A DNA stretch of 64,000 bases from an uncultured Bacteroidales bacterium (GCA_902762385.1 CACWNQ010000002.1:124001-188000); one strand, 5' to 3'; counted from the first letter of the stretch, positions 35,354 to 44,669 are shown. The notes: generated from the letters alone by a model not told the origin. Program-made: numbers and translations.

Positions 35354-37840
35354 TCACTCGTCGAGGCTCGTCTGCAGGAACACATCGTGTATTCTTGTAG
35401 TTGAAAATGATGCATTAACAAGATTGACTGGCTCGATTGATGTTATTTGGTCGACAGGCACATCAAAGTAGCCAATGCGCTTGATTTTATTAGACACGTT
35501 GCGAGCTTCCTGCATGCTGAAAATGCCATAAAGCGTTCCGCTGTCGCTAACCGAAATCCCCTTGGCATACATGTCGTAGATCACATCCGAATAGGTCGCC
35601 CTGCTGACATAGTGAGGATCCTGGCTGTTAAAAGCGATATACCCCATTGTGCTTCGGTCAGTTGAATAATTAATAGGGGCAGCACGATCATCGGCCCAAA
35701 AATAGAAAGTGTTGTTATACACACTAAATCCTTTAACAACTTTCATTCTCCAGTTGTCGTGGTCTTGTGACTCATCGCCAGCCACCAGCGTGAACGCTTT
35801 AGTGGTAAGGTCGAACTTGTAGAACAGATTGCCTAAATGAGGGTAATATTGGTCTTGACTGAAATTGATGTAGGTGGCAGCCAGGTAAACTACACCGTCC
35901 TTGATGCACACGCTCTCAAACAGGGTGCTGTTGCGAGAATAGGTGGCGATGGTGGGAGTTGCACCACTGTAATCAATCACAACAACATATCCTATCGACG
36001 AGCTATTATACCATCCACCATCTGAACGATATCCTGCGATAATCACTTTCTTGGAAGAGGTGATACCTGCCATTGCTGTGGGAACGAAATTGTTAATTGT
36101 GCCTATTAATGTTCGGCCCTTGTAGATTGAGGTTGTGATAGAGGCATTTGCAGTGTTGCTGCTGCGCGCCGAGGAGGTGTGGAACACTGCTCTGTTGCCA
36201 TCCACATAAACCAGGGGTAAAGCATAGTTGTAAAGATTGAAACCATCGTAACTTCGGTAGTTCCAGTCGCCGGTGATGGCATCGGTGTACTTGTTGAAAT
36301 ATCCACCGGTGTGAGCACCGCTGCAATAATAAACTGCTGCATCGCAAGCGTTGGAATTGGCATTGCTGTAGTTCACCTCCTTATTGTTGTGGAGCACCAC
36401 ATACACATATTTGCCATGGGCGCGCACCTGGTGGGCATCGGTGTAGCCACTATGTCCGAGTCCCGAATATAGTTGGTACTTATTGTTGCGCCACAAGGCG
36501 GGGATGTATTCATTGCCAGAATAAATGCTTCCTGCAACCCACAGCGTGGGAGCGACGTCGACACGCACCGAGTAGTCGAGCACAGTTCCCGTGTCGAGTT
36601 TATACTTGATGTAAACCACAGCCGAGCCCACTTTGTTGGCCAGAATCATAACGTAACGATAGCCGTCGTAGGCTGTACCATTAGTGACCGTTACCACATC
36701 GTTAGAGCTATAGGCCGCTATCACACTACCGGTTAAGGCAATGTTGGCACCATCATAGGCCTTCAACGTGAATTCAGTGCCCACCGTGGCTTTGGCATGA
36801 GGCGTGATTCCCGCTCTTGCCACAATAGCATTGTCGGCCTCATCGGGGGTGGTGCTCACGAAGTAAGTGTCGCGTTGCTGGTTCGACAGCGTGTTGGCAT
36901 TGAAGGTGGTGGATTTTCCGAGTGCCAGTTGCGACAAAGTGCTGTTCATGGTGTAGCCGTGAGCGTCGCTGTTGCGGTAAAAGCACAGTGTGAGTTTGCT
37001 TGGCACACGAGCCCCAGTTCTCCATTTGCCGTAGGCGTGACCCACATTGTTGTTGTCGATGTCAATCACAGGCGCCTTGGTGCTGGTTGTCACAGTTGAA
37101 TGCAGGATTGAGCTCACTCCATCCACATGGTCGACGGTCTCATAGAAGTAATCGCCGGCATGTGCCCCTGTCACGTCGATTCTCGACACGGCGTGGTTGA
37201 GTGACATGTTAAGCTTAACGTATAATTTGTTGTTTTTCAACGAAACCGTGTAGGAACCACTGCCGAATGCCACGTCACCAGTTGCGGTAATTGGCTGGTA
37301 GGGTGATACTATCGTGCTTGTGTTGCAATGCTGAATGTAAACGGCCTTGACGCTGCCTCCCGAGGTCACAAATCCATTCTTTGAGCTCCCGGGGTGATCA
37401 AGCAATTGCCAGCGGTCGTTAACGCGTTTCATTACATAGCGATTTGACTCTGAATTATCAACCGCAAGGATGATCACATCGTCATTCTGCCAGCTGTAAG
37501 GCACAGTAGTGCCACTTGATTGCGCATTGTAAAATTGTGGCATATAGATTGTGGAGCCACCGGTGGAACCGCCCCCGTCGTTGAGCATCACATTGTACAC
37601 TACAGTCACATCCACACTCGAGATGTGCCCGTCGCCGTCCTGGTCGCCGTTCACGAGGTTGCTGTTGTCGCCATTGAGCAAGTAGTTGTACAGGGCAGTG
37701 ATGTCGACGCTGCTCACATGCCCATCGCCATTCACGTCGCCCGTGAGCGTGCCCTCGTCAATCACATAGTCGCTCGTGCTTACTGCCATGGCACCGAAGG
37801 CTACCATCGCGGCAATCAGTAAAAGTGAAATTCTGTTCAT
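35354..37840 (-). CDS. Large secreted protein with N-terminal dockerin-like calcium repeats
   Basis: I chose the ATG at 37840 (MNRISLLLIAAMVAF), which starts a proper signal peptide; the longer frame adds only an Asn run. The protein has 828 residues. Right after the signal peptide, residues 34-88 hold two EF-hand-like dockerin type I repeats: DVNGDGHVSSVDITALYNYL and DQDGDGHISSVDVTVVYNVM. A Gly/Ser linker and then about 700 residues of beta-rich sequence follow. These include an Ig-like (Big2/BACON-like) stretch (GSAVVYIKYKLDTGTVLDYSVRVDV) and a region that looks like a beta-propeller (LWVAGSIYSGNEYIPALWRNN, repeated 'VYLAATY', 'NLFYKFDL' strands). A dockerin at the N-terminus instead of the C-terminus is not the usual order. 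Substrate or partner unknown. Confidence 0.82.
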   Translation of the reverse strand: MNRISLLLIAAMVAFGAMAVSTSDYVIDEGTLTGDVNGDGHVSSVDITALYNYLLNGDNSNLVNGDQDGDGHISSVDVTVVYNVMLNDGGGSTGGSTIYMPQFYNAQSSGTTVPYSWQNDDVIILAVDNSESNRYVMKRVNDRWQLLDHPGSSKNGFVTSGGSVKAVYIQHCNTSTIVSPYQPITATGDVAFGSGSYTVSLKNNKLYVKLNMSLNHAVSRIDVTGAHAGDYFYETVDHVDGVSSILHSTVTTSTKAPVIDIDNNNVGHAYGKWRTGARVPSKLTLCFYRNSDAHGYTMNSTLSQLALGKSTTFNANTLSNQQRDTYFVSTTPDEADNAIVARAGITPHAKATVGTEFTLKAYDGANIALTGSVIAAYSSNDVVTVTNGTAYDGYRYVMILANKVGSAVVYIKYKLDTGTVLDYSVRVDVAPTLWVAGSIYSGNEYIPALWRNNKYQLYSGLGHSGYTDAHQVRAHGKYVYVVLHNNKEVNYSNANSNACDAAVYYCSGAHTGGYFNKYTDAITGDWNYRSYDGFNLYNYALPLVYVDGNRAVFHTSSARSSNTANASITTSIYKGRTLIGTINNFVPTAMAGITSSKKVIIAGYRSDGGWYNSSSIGYVVVIDYSGATPTIATYSRNSTLFESVCIKDGVVYLAATYINFSQDQYYPHLGNLFYKFDLTTKAFTLVAGDESQDHDNWRMKVVKGFSVYNNTFYFWADDRAAPINYSTDRSTMGYIAFNSQDPHYVSRATYSDVIYDMYAKGISVSDSGTLYGIFSMQEARNVSNKIKRIGYFDVPVDQITSIEPVNLVNASFSTTRIHDVFLQTSLDE

Positions 37841-37927
37841 AGTTATATTATTGTTGTTATTTTGCAAATTTATGAATAATAACCTGAAATTACAAGCGTT
37901 GATGCCTTGTTTTTTGTGAGCTTGGCG

Positions 37928-38362
37928 CTACAGCTTGCGACCTTCGAAAGTGGCGAAGCAGTCGCGCCAGTGCTGTGGCAGTGGAGCTGGAGTGCGAGTT
38001 TCGGGATCGAGATATACCATCACTTGCTCGCACACGCACTTGATTTCGCTTGTGGCAGTGTTTTGCAGCACCTGCAGCACGGTGAAGCTCTTGTTGCCAA
38101 TGTGCTTGACCTGAGTCTTTACCACTAGTGGTTCGTCGAAGAGGGTCTGGTGCAGGAAGTTGCAGTTTATGTTGGCAATCACCACATTCACGTTGTTCCA
38201 GTCTTGTCGCTCGCCAGCAGCACGCTCAAAGTAGTCACTCTTGCCCAGGTCGAAGAGGTTGAGATAAACCGAGTTGTTGACGTGTCCTAGCGTGTCGAGG
38301 TCGCTGAAGCGCAGCTGCACTGGCAGCGAGCAGTGAAAAGGTGTGGTGATGTTGAAGTCCAT
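37928..38362 (-). CDS. Acyl-CoA thioesterase (4HBT hot-dog family)
   Basis: The protein has 144 residues. The pattern LRFSDLDTLGHVNNSVYLNLFDLGKSDYF is typical of the YbgC/4-hydroxybenzoyl-CoA thioesterase group; the D-x-D-x-x-G-H-V-N-N motif supplies the active-site Asp. The rest matches a single hot-dog fold. It hydrolyses acyl-CoA or acyl-ACP thioesters; the exact acyl group is unknown. It lies 30 bases after the DUF721 gene on the same strand. Confidence 0.9.
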   Translation of the reverse strand: MDFNITTPFHCSLPVQLRFSDLDTLGHVNNSVYLNLFDLGKSDYFERAAGERQDWNNVNVVIANINCNFLHQTLFDEPLVVKTQVKHIGNKSFTVLQVLQNTATSEIKCVCEQVMVYLDPETRTPAPLPQHWRDCFATFEGRKL

Positions 38363-38392
38363 ATTATTAAGTCTAGTTTTCTTAAGATTTTA

Positions 38393-38683
38393 TTATCGAA
38401 ATATTATTTCCTTTATCACGGGTTTTCCCACAAGGTTGTTTAAACTGTTGATGATGCTGGAGCGTGAGAGCATTAAGTCGTTGCGCAGGGCTGCCGAGGA
38501 GATTTTTACTGTTATCACGCCGTCGTCGACATATCGCTCGGTAGTCATGCGGTTTACACCTGGTCCCACCACATTGCCCCACAGCTGCAGAGCCTTGTGC
38601 TCGAGCACAGCGCTCTCGATATCTTCTTGCTGCATGAAGTCGCCTATTATCTCGGCTATCGACTTGGCATCGGTGCGTTTCAT
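38393..38683 (-). CDS. DUF721 (DciA-like) protein
   Basis: The protein has 96 residues. The sequence KSIAEIIGDFMQQEDIESAVLEHKALQLWGNVVGPGVNRMT... and the ending VKISSAALRNDLMLSRSSIINSLNNLVG follow the DUF721 family, which includes DciA, the helicase loader found where DnaC is missing. It overlaps recF by 4 bases, the common recF-DUF721 arrangement in Bacteroidota, consistent with a role in replication. Confidence 0.9.
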   Translation of the reverse strand: MKRTDAKSIAEIIGDFMQQEDIESAVLEHKALQLWGNVVGPGVNRMTTERYVDDGVITVKISSAALRNDLMLSRSSIINSLNNLVGKPVIKEIIFR

Positions 38684-39804
38684 TGCAGTGCCCCCTCCTG
38701 TAGGCTTGCGATGGGTGTAATTGCACCATTGTCGACGGCAAACATGGTGTAGTCGCCACTCATCATCGATATAATCTCGTCGAGGTGGGTGCGATTAGTG
38801 TCGGTGATGAAAATTTGGCCGAAATCCTTGCTGTTGCTCACCACATTGATGATGCTCACCACGCGTTGCTCGTCGAGCTTGTCGAAGATGTCGTCGAGTA
38901 GCAGGATTGGAGTGGTGCCAGTGTACTTTTTCAAGAATTCAAACTGTGCCATCCTGAGTGCAATTGTGTAGGTCTTGCACTGGCCTTGCGAACCAGTTTT
39001 GCGCATCAAGTGCTCGCCGAGCCACAGGTCGATATCGTCGCGATGCACACCTCGCGTGGTATATCCCATTATCATGTCGCGGTCGCGGTTGGCATTGAGC
39101 AGCTGCTGCATTGTCATTTCGCTCAGGTGGCTCTTGTAGCTGAGTCGCACCTGCTCGGCGTCGCCGGCAATTGCCTGATAATAGCGCATGAAAATAGGCG
39201 AGAACTCATCGAGCCACTGCTTGCGTGCCTGATGCAGGACTATTGCTGCGCTGTCCATTGCCTGCTCAACGCTCTCATAGAGCAGTGGGTCGCGGTAGTC
39301 GTGCTTTATCATTGAGTTGCGCTGCTCTAGAGCTTTGTTGTAGCGAATGAGGGCATCGAGATACTGATGGTTGCCTTGTGATATAATCTGGTCCATGAGT
39401 CGACGTCGCTCCTCTCCACCACCTCTAATGAGGTCCCAGTCGAGAGGCGACACCATCACCAGTGGCAGCAGCCCTATGTGTTCGCTGAGCCGCTTATAGT
39501 CCTTGCCGTTGCGCTTCATCGTCTTGCGCTTGCCACGCTGCACGCTCAGGGCAATCTCTTCGGGTGAACCCTTGCGGCTGTAGCGCCCCTGCAACATGAG
39601 GAACTCGGCGGCATGGTTGATTGCCGCGTTGTGCTCATTGCTGCTAGTGAAGCTCTTGCAGTAGCTCAGGTAATAGATGGCATCGAGCACATTGGTCTTG
39701 CCCATGCCATTGTAGCCAATGAGGCAGTTAACCTTGGGCGAAAACTGCAACTGCGCCTCGGCAATGTTCTTATAGTTCAATATTGTAAGCTGCTCCAGTG
39801 TCAT
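38680..39804 (-). CDS. recF: DNA replication/repair protein RecF
   Basis: The protein has 374 residues. The Walker A site is GYNGMGKTNVLDAIYYLSYCKSF, and the ABC signature/Walker B part is GSQGQCKTYTIALRMAQFEFL and ILLLDDIFDKLDEQRV. These are the marks of the RecF group of SMC-like ATPases, which load RecA at gaps. It is followed by the DUF721 gene with a 4-base overlap. Confidence 0.97.
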   Translation of the reverse strand: MTLEQLTILNYKNIAEAQLQFSPKVNCLIGYNGMGKTNVLDAIYYLSYCKSFTSSNEHNAAINHAAEFLMLQGRYSRKGSPEEIALSVQRGKRKTMKRNGKDYKRLSEHIGLLPLVMVSPLDWDLIRGGGEERRRLMDQIISQGNHQYLDALIRYNKALEQRNSMIKHDYRDPLLYESVEQAMDSAAIVLHQARKQWLDEFSPIFMRYYQAIAGDAEQVRLSYKSHLSEMTMQQLLNANRDRDMIMGYTTRGVHRDDIDLWLGEHLMRKTGSQGQCKTYTIALRMAQFEFLKKYTGTTPILLLDDIFDKLDEQRVVSIINVVSNSKDFGQIFITDTNRTHLDEIISMMSGDYTMFAVDNGAITPIASLQEGALQ

Positions 39805-39811
39805 AGCACTG

Positions 39812-39819
39812 CAAAGGTA
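39812..39819 (-). promoter_or_regulatory. -7 element for recF
   Basis: On the minus strand TACCTTTG lies just before the recF ATG, giving a near-leaderless transcript. No clear -33 TTG is present; the region just upstream is a TTTTAGTTATTAG-type repeat. Confidence 0.5.
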
Positions 39820-39935
39820 GTAAAAAGTTTTTAGTTGTTAGTTTTTAGTTATTAGTTTTTTGTCTAGTAATGTGACAGCAATGTCAATAAAATTGTATAT
39901 TTGTGACCTCAAAGTTAAAGAATCAAGGATTTGTC

Positions 39936-40475
39936 ATGAAACCAGTTTTTTTGATAGGATATATGGGATGTGGGAAGACGACGCTTGGGGAGCCGTTGGC
40001 GCGGTTGCTTGGATGGCGTTTTGTCGATCTTGACCACTATATTGAGGCAAAGTGCGGGATGACGGCGAAGGAGGTGTTCATGACGCACGGCGAGGCTTAT
40101 TTCCGCAAGCTTGAGTGTGAGGCTCTTGAGGAGGTTGCTGGCGCTGGTGGCGACGCGATTGTGGCATGTGGCGGTGGCACTCCACTTCAGCCTGGCAACA
40201 TGGAGCTGATGAACCGCGTGGGCATCACGGTGTGGCTGCGCACGAGCGTGGATCGCATCACCTCGCGCCTGGTGCTGCCTGAGCAGCGCAGCAAGCGCCC
40301 ATTGCTCAACAACATGAGCGACGAGGAGATAAAGGAATCGGTAAAAAAAGGATTTAAAGCAAGGAATAAGTTCTACAAGAAAGCACAGTTGCAGTTTGAC
40401 TCCACCTATCTTGAGAGCGAAGAGGAAATCAACGACACCGCCCACCGTCTCGCCTCTATAATTACTAATCTTTAG
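39936..40475 (+). CDS. aroK: Shikimate kinase
   Basis: I chose the ATG at 39936 (MKPVFLIGYMGCGKTT), 179 residues, the normal length. It phosphorylates shikimate with ATP on the way to aromatic amino acids. The marks are the Walker A site GYMGCGKTTLG, DLDHYIEAKCGMTAKEVF with the shikimate-binding Asp, ACGGGTPL, and RPLL with the lid Arg. A -7-like TATATTTG is at 39896-39903. The end overlaps the convergent DUF3667 gene by 11 bases. Confidence 0.97.
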   Translation: MKPVFLIGYMGCGKTTLGEPLARLLGWRFVDLDHYIEAKCGMTAKEVFMTHGEAYFRKLECEALEEVAGAGGDAIVACGGGTPLQPGNMELMNRVGITVWLRTSVDRITSRLVLPEQRSKRPLLNNMSDEEIKESVKKGFKARNKFYKKAQLQFDSTYLESEEEINDTAHRLASIITNL

Positions 40476-41418
40476 CCGCCTTTGCTTGTCTCTTGTTTAT
40501 CAGGTGGGTGATGCCAAGTGGAATCACTATTGCTAGCACATAGAGCAAGAAATTATCATAGTTTTTTGATATTAATTCCCAATCTCCATAGATAGCAAAG
40601 ACTATTATGGCAAATAAAACTAGCACGGCAATTAATATGAAACTGCCGGTAGTCGCAACAACCACTAGTCGCCATGTGGTGCCCCACCAGTTGTAACCAA
40701 AGAGCTGCTTATAGGTGCGCAACAAGTGCAAGAAAATGAAAACACCAAAGATAATTGAAGTGGCATCGTCATTGAAATAAGATAGTGTTGCAAAAAGAGC
40801 TAAAAGGACTAATACTATGCTGTTGAACACCTGAATGAAGAATCCTTGAGGCAGGGTGTGATGACTGTGCTGTGGAGCATGACGGTAAGCAACCCAAGTT
40901 GGAACGATAAGAGAAGATAGGATAAATAAACTAAACCAGTCGATGTGAATCAGAATGTAGTCAAGAAAATAAGAGAAATAATAATTAAACTTATCCTTGG
41001 AACTCATGCTGTCGGAAAAGGGTCTTGAGATTGTATCTTCTGAAAAACTGGGATCAGTCCAGTTAGCAATAAGATAGGTCACCAGTGCTACAATCACCAG
41101 CATCTTCACTGGCGGAAAGCTGACTTGGCGCTTGCCGCTGATGTAGTCGCCAATGAGGTATCCAGGGCGCAGCAGCAAGTGCCACAGGGTGCGAGGCAGT
41201 GAGCGCCCTCCTAGGCCCCACACGTCCATTACTCCCGTTCTCACCGACTCCCAATTGATGGGACCCAGGGTGGCTCGTTGTCCACAGGTGGGGCAGTAGT
41301 TGCCAGTAAAGTCTTCACCACAGCATTGGCAATGATTCTTCTTCTCGTGGTTAGGCGAGAAGTATTCTGGGTCGCGTTGCCACCGATGGAAATTCTCTAG
41401 TTTTTTCTTAAAACTCAT
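40465..41418 (-). CDS. DUF3667 membrane protein with zinc ribbon
   Basis: I chose the ATG at 41418 (MSFKKKLENFHRW), 317 residues, because the longer frame runs back into tcdA in a shadow frame. A zinc ribbon CQCCGEDFTGNYCPTCGQ is followed by the DUF3667 signature WELxx-type region (GLGGRSLPRTLWHLLLRPGYLIGDYISGKR-x-x-x-x-PP) and about five or six membrane helices. The family is common in Bacteroidota and of unknown function. It overlaps tcdA by 11 bases. Confidence 0.88.
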   Translation of the reverse strand: MSFKKKLENFHRWQRDPEYFSPNHEKKNHCQCCGEDFTGNYCPTCGQRATLGPINWESVRTGVMDVWGLGGRSLPRTLWHLLLRPGYLIGDYISGKRQVSFPPVKMLVIVALVTYLIANWTDPSFSEDTISRPFSDSMSSKDKFNYYFSYFLDYILIHIDWFSLFILSSLIVPTWVAYRHAPQHSHHTLPQGFFIQVFNSIVLVLLALFATLSYFNDDATSIIFGVFIFLHLLRTYKQLFGYNWWGTTWRLVVVATTGSFILIAVLVLFAIIVFAIYGDWELISKNYDNFLLYVLAIVIPLGITHLINKRQAKAAKD

Positions 41419-42160
41419 GTGAATCGGTTGTTTTGATAAGGTCCAGAACCACTTCTCCACCCAGGATGAGTCCTGCTGCTGCCGGTACCCAGGCATTGCT
41501 GGCTGGAGTGGGGCGTGAACCGTCCTGTGGCTCACTGGTAATTAGGGGTTCACGGGGTTGCTCTTTGCTGAACACGCACTTGAAATGCTCAATTCCCTCT
41601 TTACGCAGTTTCTTGCGCATGATGCGTGCAAGTGGGTCGACATCGGTTTCGCTGATGTCGGCTATGCGGAATGCTGTGGCATCGAGCTTGTTGGCGGCTC
41701 CCATGCTGCAAATGATGGGCACGCCAAGCCGTGTGCACCGACGCACGAGTTCCATCTTGGCGCTAACGGTGTCGATGCAGTCGACCACATAGTCATATTG
41801 CGACAGGTCGACCTCGTCGGCATTTCCCACAACATAGAACATCTTGAAACCTTGAGCCTTGCATGAGGGGTTGATGTCGAGGATTCGCTCGACTGCCACA
41901 TCAACCTTGTGACGTCCTATAGTGCTTGTGGTGGCCACGAGCTGACGGTTGACGTTGCTAGGGTTCACCACATCGTTGTCGTAGAGGTGGATAGTGCCCA
42001 CTCCACTGCGTGCGAGCACCTCGACAGCGTAGCCTCCCACGCCTCCCACGCCGAACACCGCCACTCGGCACTGTGCCAGTGTGTCAACAGCCTGTGTGCC
42101 CAGCAGCATCTCGGTGCGCTGAAAAAGGTCGTGAGTGCTTATGTTACTTATTGTCTTCAT
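41408..42160 (-). CDS. tcdA: tRNA threonylcarbamoyladenosine dehydratase (TcdA)
   Basis: The protein has 250 residues. It belongs to the ThiF/MoeB/E1 superfamily and cyclises t6A37 to ct6A37 in tRNA using ATP. The marks are the nucleotide loop VFGVGGVGGYAVEVLARSGVGTI, the DNDVVNPSNVNRQLVA motif, DYVVDCIDTVSAKMELVRRC, and the C-terminal GSRPTPASNAWVPAAAGLILGGEVVLDLI with the conserved Ala/Gly-rich end. A minus-strand TACCTTTG at 42181-42188 is its likely -7 box. Confidence 0.95.
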   Translation of the reverse strand: MKTISNISTHDLFQRTEMLLGTQAVDTLAQCRVAVFGVGGVGGYAVEVLARSGVGTIHLYDNDVVNPSNVNRQLVATTSTIGRHKVDVAVERILDINPSCKAQGFKMFYVVGNADEVDLSQYDYVVDCIDTVSAKMELVRRCTRLGVPIICSMGAANKLDATAFRIADISETDVDPLARIMRKKLRKEGIEHFKCVFSKEQPREPLITSEPQDGSRPTPASNAWVPAAAGLILGGEVVLDLIKTTDSHEF

Positions 42161-42227
42161 TGCTCAATAGTTTCACCTAGCAAAGGTACACATTTTACCT
42201 TATCAAAAACGAAATTATCATAATCTT

Positions 42228-42259
42228 TTTGTGCTAGATAATAAAAATAATTACCTTTG
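42228..42259 (+). promoter_or_regulatory. Promoter of the short-chain fatty acid transporter gene
   Basis: TTTG at 42228-42231, 20 bases, then TACCTTTG at 42252-42259, a very good match to the Bacteroidota pattern. Its expected start near 42266 leaves a ~94-base leader that holds the hairpin at 42271-42306. Confidence 0.8.
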
Positions 42260-42270
42260 TCTGCTTTATT

Positions 42271-42306
42271 CAAGTTTCTGGAGTGCGCAAGCACTTGTGA
42301 GACTTG
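42271..42306 (+). promoter_or_regulatory. Structured leader hairpin of the short-chain fatty acid transporter mRNA
   Basis: The outer stem is CAAGTTTC (42271-42278) with GAGACTTG (42299-42306), 8 pairs with one G-T. Then there is a small internal loop (TGG/TGT), and an inner stem AGTGC/GCACT closed by a GCAA tetraloop (GNRA type). It is not followed by a T-run, so it is not a simple terminator. It may affect stability or translation. Confidence 0.55.
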
Positions 42307-42359
42307 AACACTTAATTTTTATAACGAAAAGATATATTCAATAAATCCAAAGAACTATT

Positions 42360-43739
42360 ATGGCTTTTAGTGGGAACAAATGGTCTAAAATGATTAAATT
42401 CTGCGTGCGATTAGTACAACGTTGGCTACCCGAACCGTTTATATTTGCAATACTGCTTACCTTTGTGGCGGCATTGGTGGCGATGCCATTATGCCATCAG
42501 ACCCCATTTGAGGTGATTGAGCACTGGGGTGGCGGTGTGTGGAATTTGTTGGAGTTTGCCATGCAGATGGCCCTGGTTCTTGTGTGTGGCTCGACCCTGG
42601 CTGCCGCACCGGTTATTAAGCGAGCCATTGCATCGATGGCCCGCTTGCCCAAGAGTGCTCCCGCTGCAATAGCTCTTGTGACCGTCGTTTCGGCAATAGC
42701 CTGCTGCATCAACTGGGGCTTTGGCCTTATAGTTGGTGTTGTGTTTGCTAAGGCAATAGCACGCCAGCGTTCGGATGTAGACTATCGCCTTCTTATCGCC
42801 TCGGCCTATAGTGGCTTTGTGGTGTGGCATGCTGGCATTTCTGGTTCTATCCCCCTCACGATGGCCACTCCTGGCGAGTCGCTCTCAATAGCTACCAATG
42901 GTGCTCTGACCGACCCAGTGCCATTGGCGCAAACCATCTTCAACTGGCACAATGTGGTGACTGTGCTGTTTGTGATAATAGGCATCACCATAGCTAACAC
43001 CTTGATGCACCCCAAGCAAGGTGTCTTGACCATCGACCCAACACTCCTGAAGGACGATGATGATAATGTAGCGACCAGCGTTTCCACCTCGGCCAAGACT
43101 CCGGCACAACGACTCGAGCAAAGCAAATTGCTCTCGTGGCTTGTGGCACTGATGCTTGTGGCCTATCTTGTGATTCATCTTGGTGTGCACGATGCCAATT
43201 TAGACCTTGGTGGGGTAATCATGATATTCCTCGCACTTGGACTGGTGCTGCACTCAACACCAGTTGCCTATGTGCGTGCCTTCGGAAAAGCTACCACAGG
43301 TGCTGCCGGAATCATATTGCAGTTTCCCTTCTATGCCGGTATTATGGGCATCGTAACAGGAGTGGGCATGAGCGGCATCAGCTTGGGTGGTGTAATAGCC
43401 GAAGCTTGCATCCAAATCAGCAATCCCGTTACCTATCCGATGCTCACCTTCTTGTGTGCCGCAGTGCTCAACCTGTTTGTGCCAAGTGGTGGTGGTCACT
43501 GGGCTGTGCAAGCACCGGTTATGTTCACCGCCGGCGCCAATCTGGGTGTAGACCCCGGCTTGACGGGTATGGCAATTTCATGGGGCGATGCATGGACTAA
43601 TCTAATACAACCATTCTGGGCACTTCCTGCCTTGGCTATAGCACACCTTGACGCGAAGGATATCATGGGCTACTGCCTAATTGATCTTCTCGTTACTGGT
43701 GTCATCATCTGTGGCGGCCTGCTGGTTTGGGCTATGTAG
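42360..43739 (+). CDS. Short-chain fatty acid transporter (AtoE family)
   Basis: The protein has 459 residues and about 11-12 membrane helices. It shows AtoE/TIGR00366 family traits: WLPEPFIFAILLTFVAAL near the start, GGVWNLLEFAMQMALVLVCGS, WHAGISGSIPLTMATPG, QFPFYAGIMGIVTGVG and VPSGGGHWAVQAPVMFTA, with the Gly/His-rich substrate loop. It probably moves butyrate, acetate or acetoacetate across the inner membrane; direction is unknown. It is a single-gene unit with its own promoter. Confidence 0.92.
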   Translation: MAFSGNKWSKMIKFCVRLVQRWLPEPFIFAILLTFVAALVAMPLCHQTPFEVIEHWGGGVWNLLEFAMQMALVLVCGSTLAAAPVIKRAIASMARLPKSAPAAIALVTVVSAIACCINWGFGLIVGVVFAKAIARQRSDVDYRLLIASAYSGFVVWHAGISGSIPLTMATPGESLSIATNGALTDPVPLAQTIFNWHNVVTVLFVIIGITIANTLMHPKQGVLTIDPTLLKDDDDNVATSVSTSAKTPAQRLEQSKLLSWLVALMLVAYLVIHLGVHDANLDLGGVIMIFLALGLVLHSTPVAYVRAFGKATTGAAGIILQFPFYAGIMGIVTGVGMSGISLGGVIAEACIQISNPVTYPMLTFLCAAVLNLFVPSGGGHWAVQAPVMFTAGANLGVDPGLTGMAISWGDAWTNLIQPFWALPALAIAHLDAKDIMGYCLIDLLVTGVIICGGLLVWAM

Positions 43740-43820
43740 AAGTGCTGTCAAAGACTCCATGCAGTAAATGTCTTTACACATGGCAATTATTCCTTAAACC
43801 TGAGAAATATTATTGTATAG

Positions 43821-44669
43821 ATGAAATATTATATCGTTGACGCATTTGCTGAGCAGCCATTTGGTGGCAATCCTGCAGGGGTGGTGCTGCTTGATGGCGA
43901 TTTTCCCAGTGATAAGTTTATGCAGCAGGTGGCTGCCGAGTTCCGGTATTCAGAGACGGCGTTTGTGAAGCGTCATAGTGCGCAGGAGTTCACTGTGCGC
44001 TATTTCACTCCCTGTGGCGAGGTTGACCTGTGTGGCCATGCCACTATCGCCACTTTTGGAATGATGCTGATGGAGACGATGGTGCCTGCCGGTACTCTGT
44101 GCCTCAACCACACCCTCGCCGGTGACCTGAGTGTTAGAGTGGGGGATACGGTGATGATGGAGATGGCAAAGCCTCAAGTGCTGCCGGTAGAGGTCGACCT
44201 TGAAAGGCTGTGTGGCATTATGGGAGTGGGTGTTGACGATGTGCCCATTCCTGCCGAGGTGGTGAGCACGGGCTTGCCCGACATTATGATGCCACTGGCA
44301 AGCCTTGACCAACTCAATGCTCTGGCCCCCGACATGGATGCCCTGGCTCAACTGAGCAAGGAGTTGGGTGTGACCGGAGTGCATGCCTTTGCCCTTAGCG
44401 ACGACGGCTACACCGCCCATGTGCGCAACTTCGGTCCACTCTATGGCATCCCCGAAGAGAGCGCCACCGGCACGGCCAATGCTGCTTTGACTCACTACCT
44501 GAATTGCCATGGTGTTGTGGGCTGCCCGGCTGAGTGCAGGTTCTTGCAAGGCGAGGCCATGTCGCGCCCCTCGGTGGTGGCTACCTCGCTGATGGCCGAT
44601 GGCACAGTGTGGGTGGGCGGTAAAGTGAAGATTATAGCCAGCGGAACTCTGCGTGTTAATAATGATTGA
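43821..44669 (+). CDS. PhzF family isomerase/epimerase
   Basis: The protein has 282 residues, the usual length. The marks are DAFAEQPFGGNPAGVVLLDG, FRYSETAFVKR with the catalytic Glu (SETAF), and YFTPCGEVDLCGHATIATFG. The C-terminal half has RNFGPLYGIPEESATGTANAAL. The family isomerises or epimerises small cyclic or beta-keto acid substrates in a two-half diaminopimelate-epimerase-like fold. The substrate is unknown. Confidence 0.92.
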   Translation: MKYYIVDAFAEQPFGGNPAGVVLLDGDFPSDKFMQQVAAEFRYSETAFVKRHSAQEFTVRYFTPCGEVDLCGHATIATFGMMLMETMVPAGTLCLNHTLAGDLSVRVGDTVMMEMAKPQVLPVEVDLERLCGIMGVGVDDVPIPAEVVSTGLPDIMMPLASLDQLNALAPDMDALAQLSKELGVTGVHAFALSDDGYTAHVRNFGPLYGIPEESATGTANAALTHYLNCHGVVGCPAECRFLQGEAMSRPSVVATSLMADGTVWVGGKVKIIASGTLRVNND

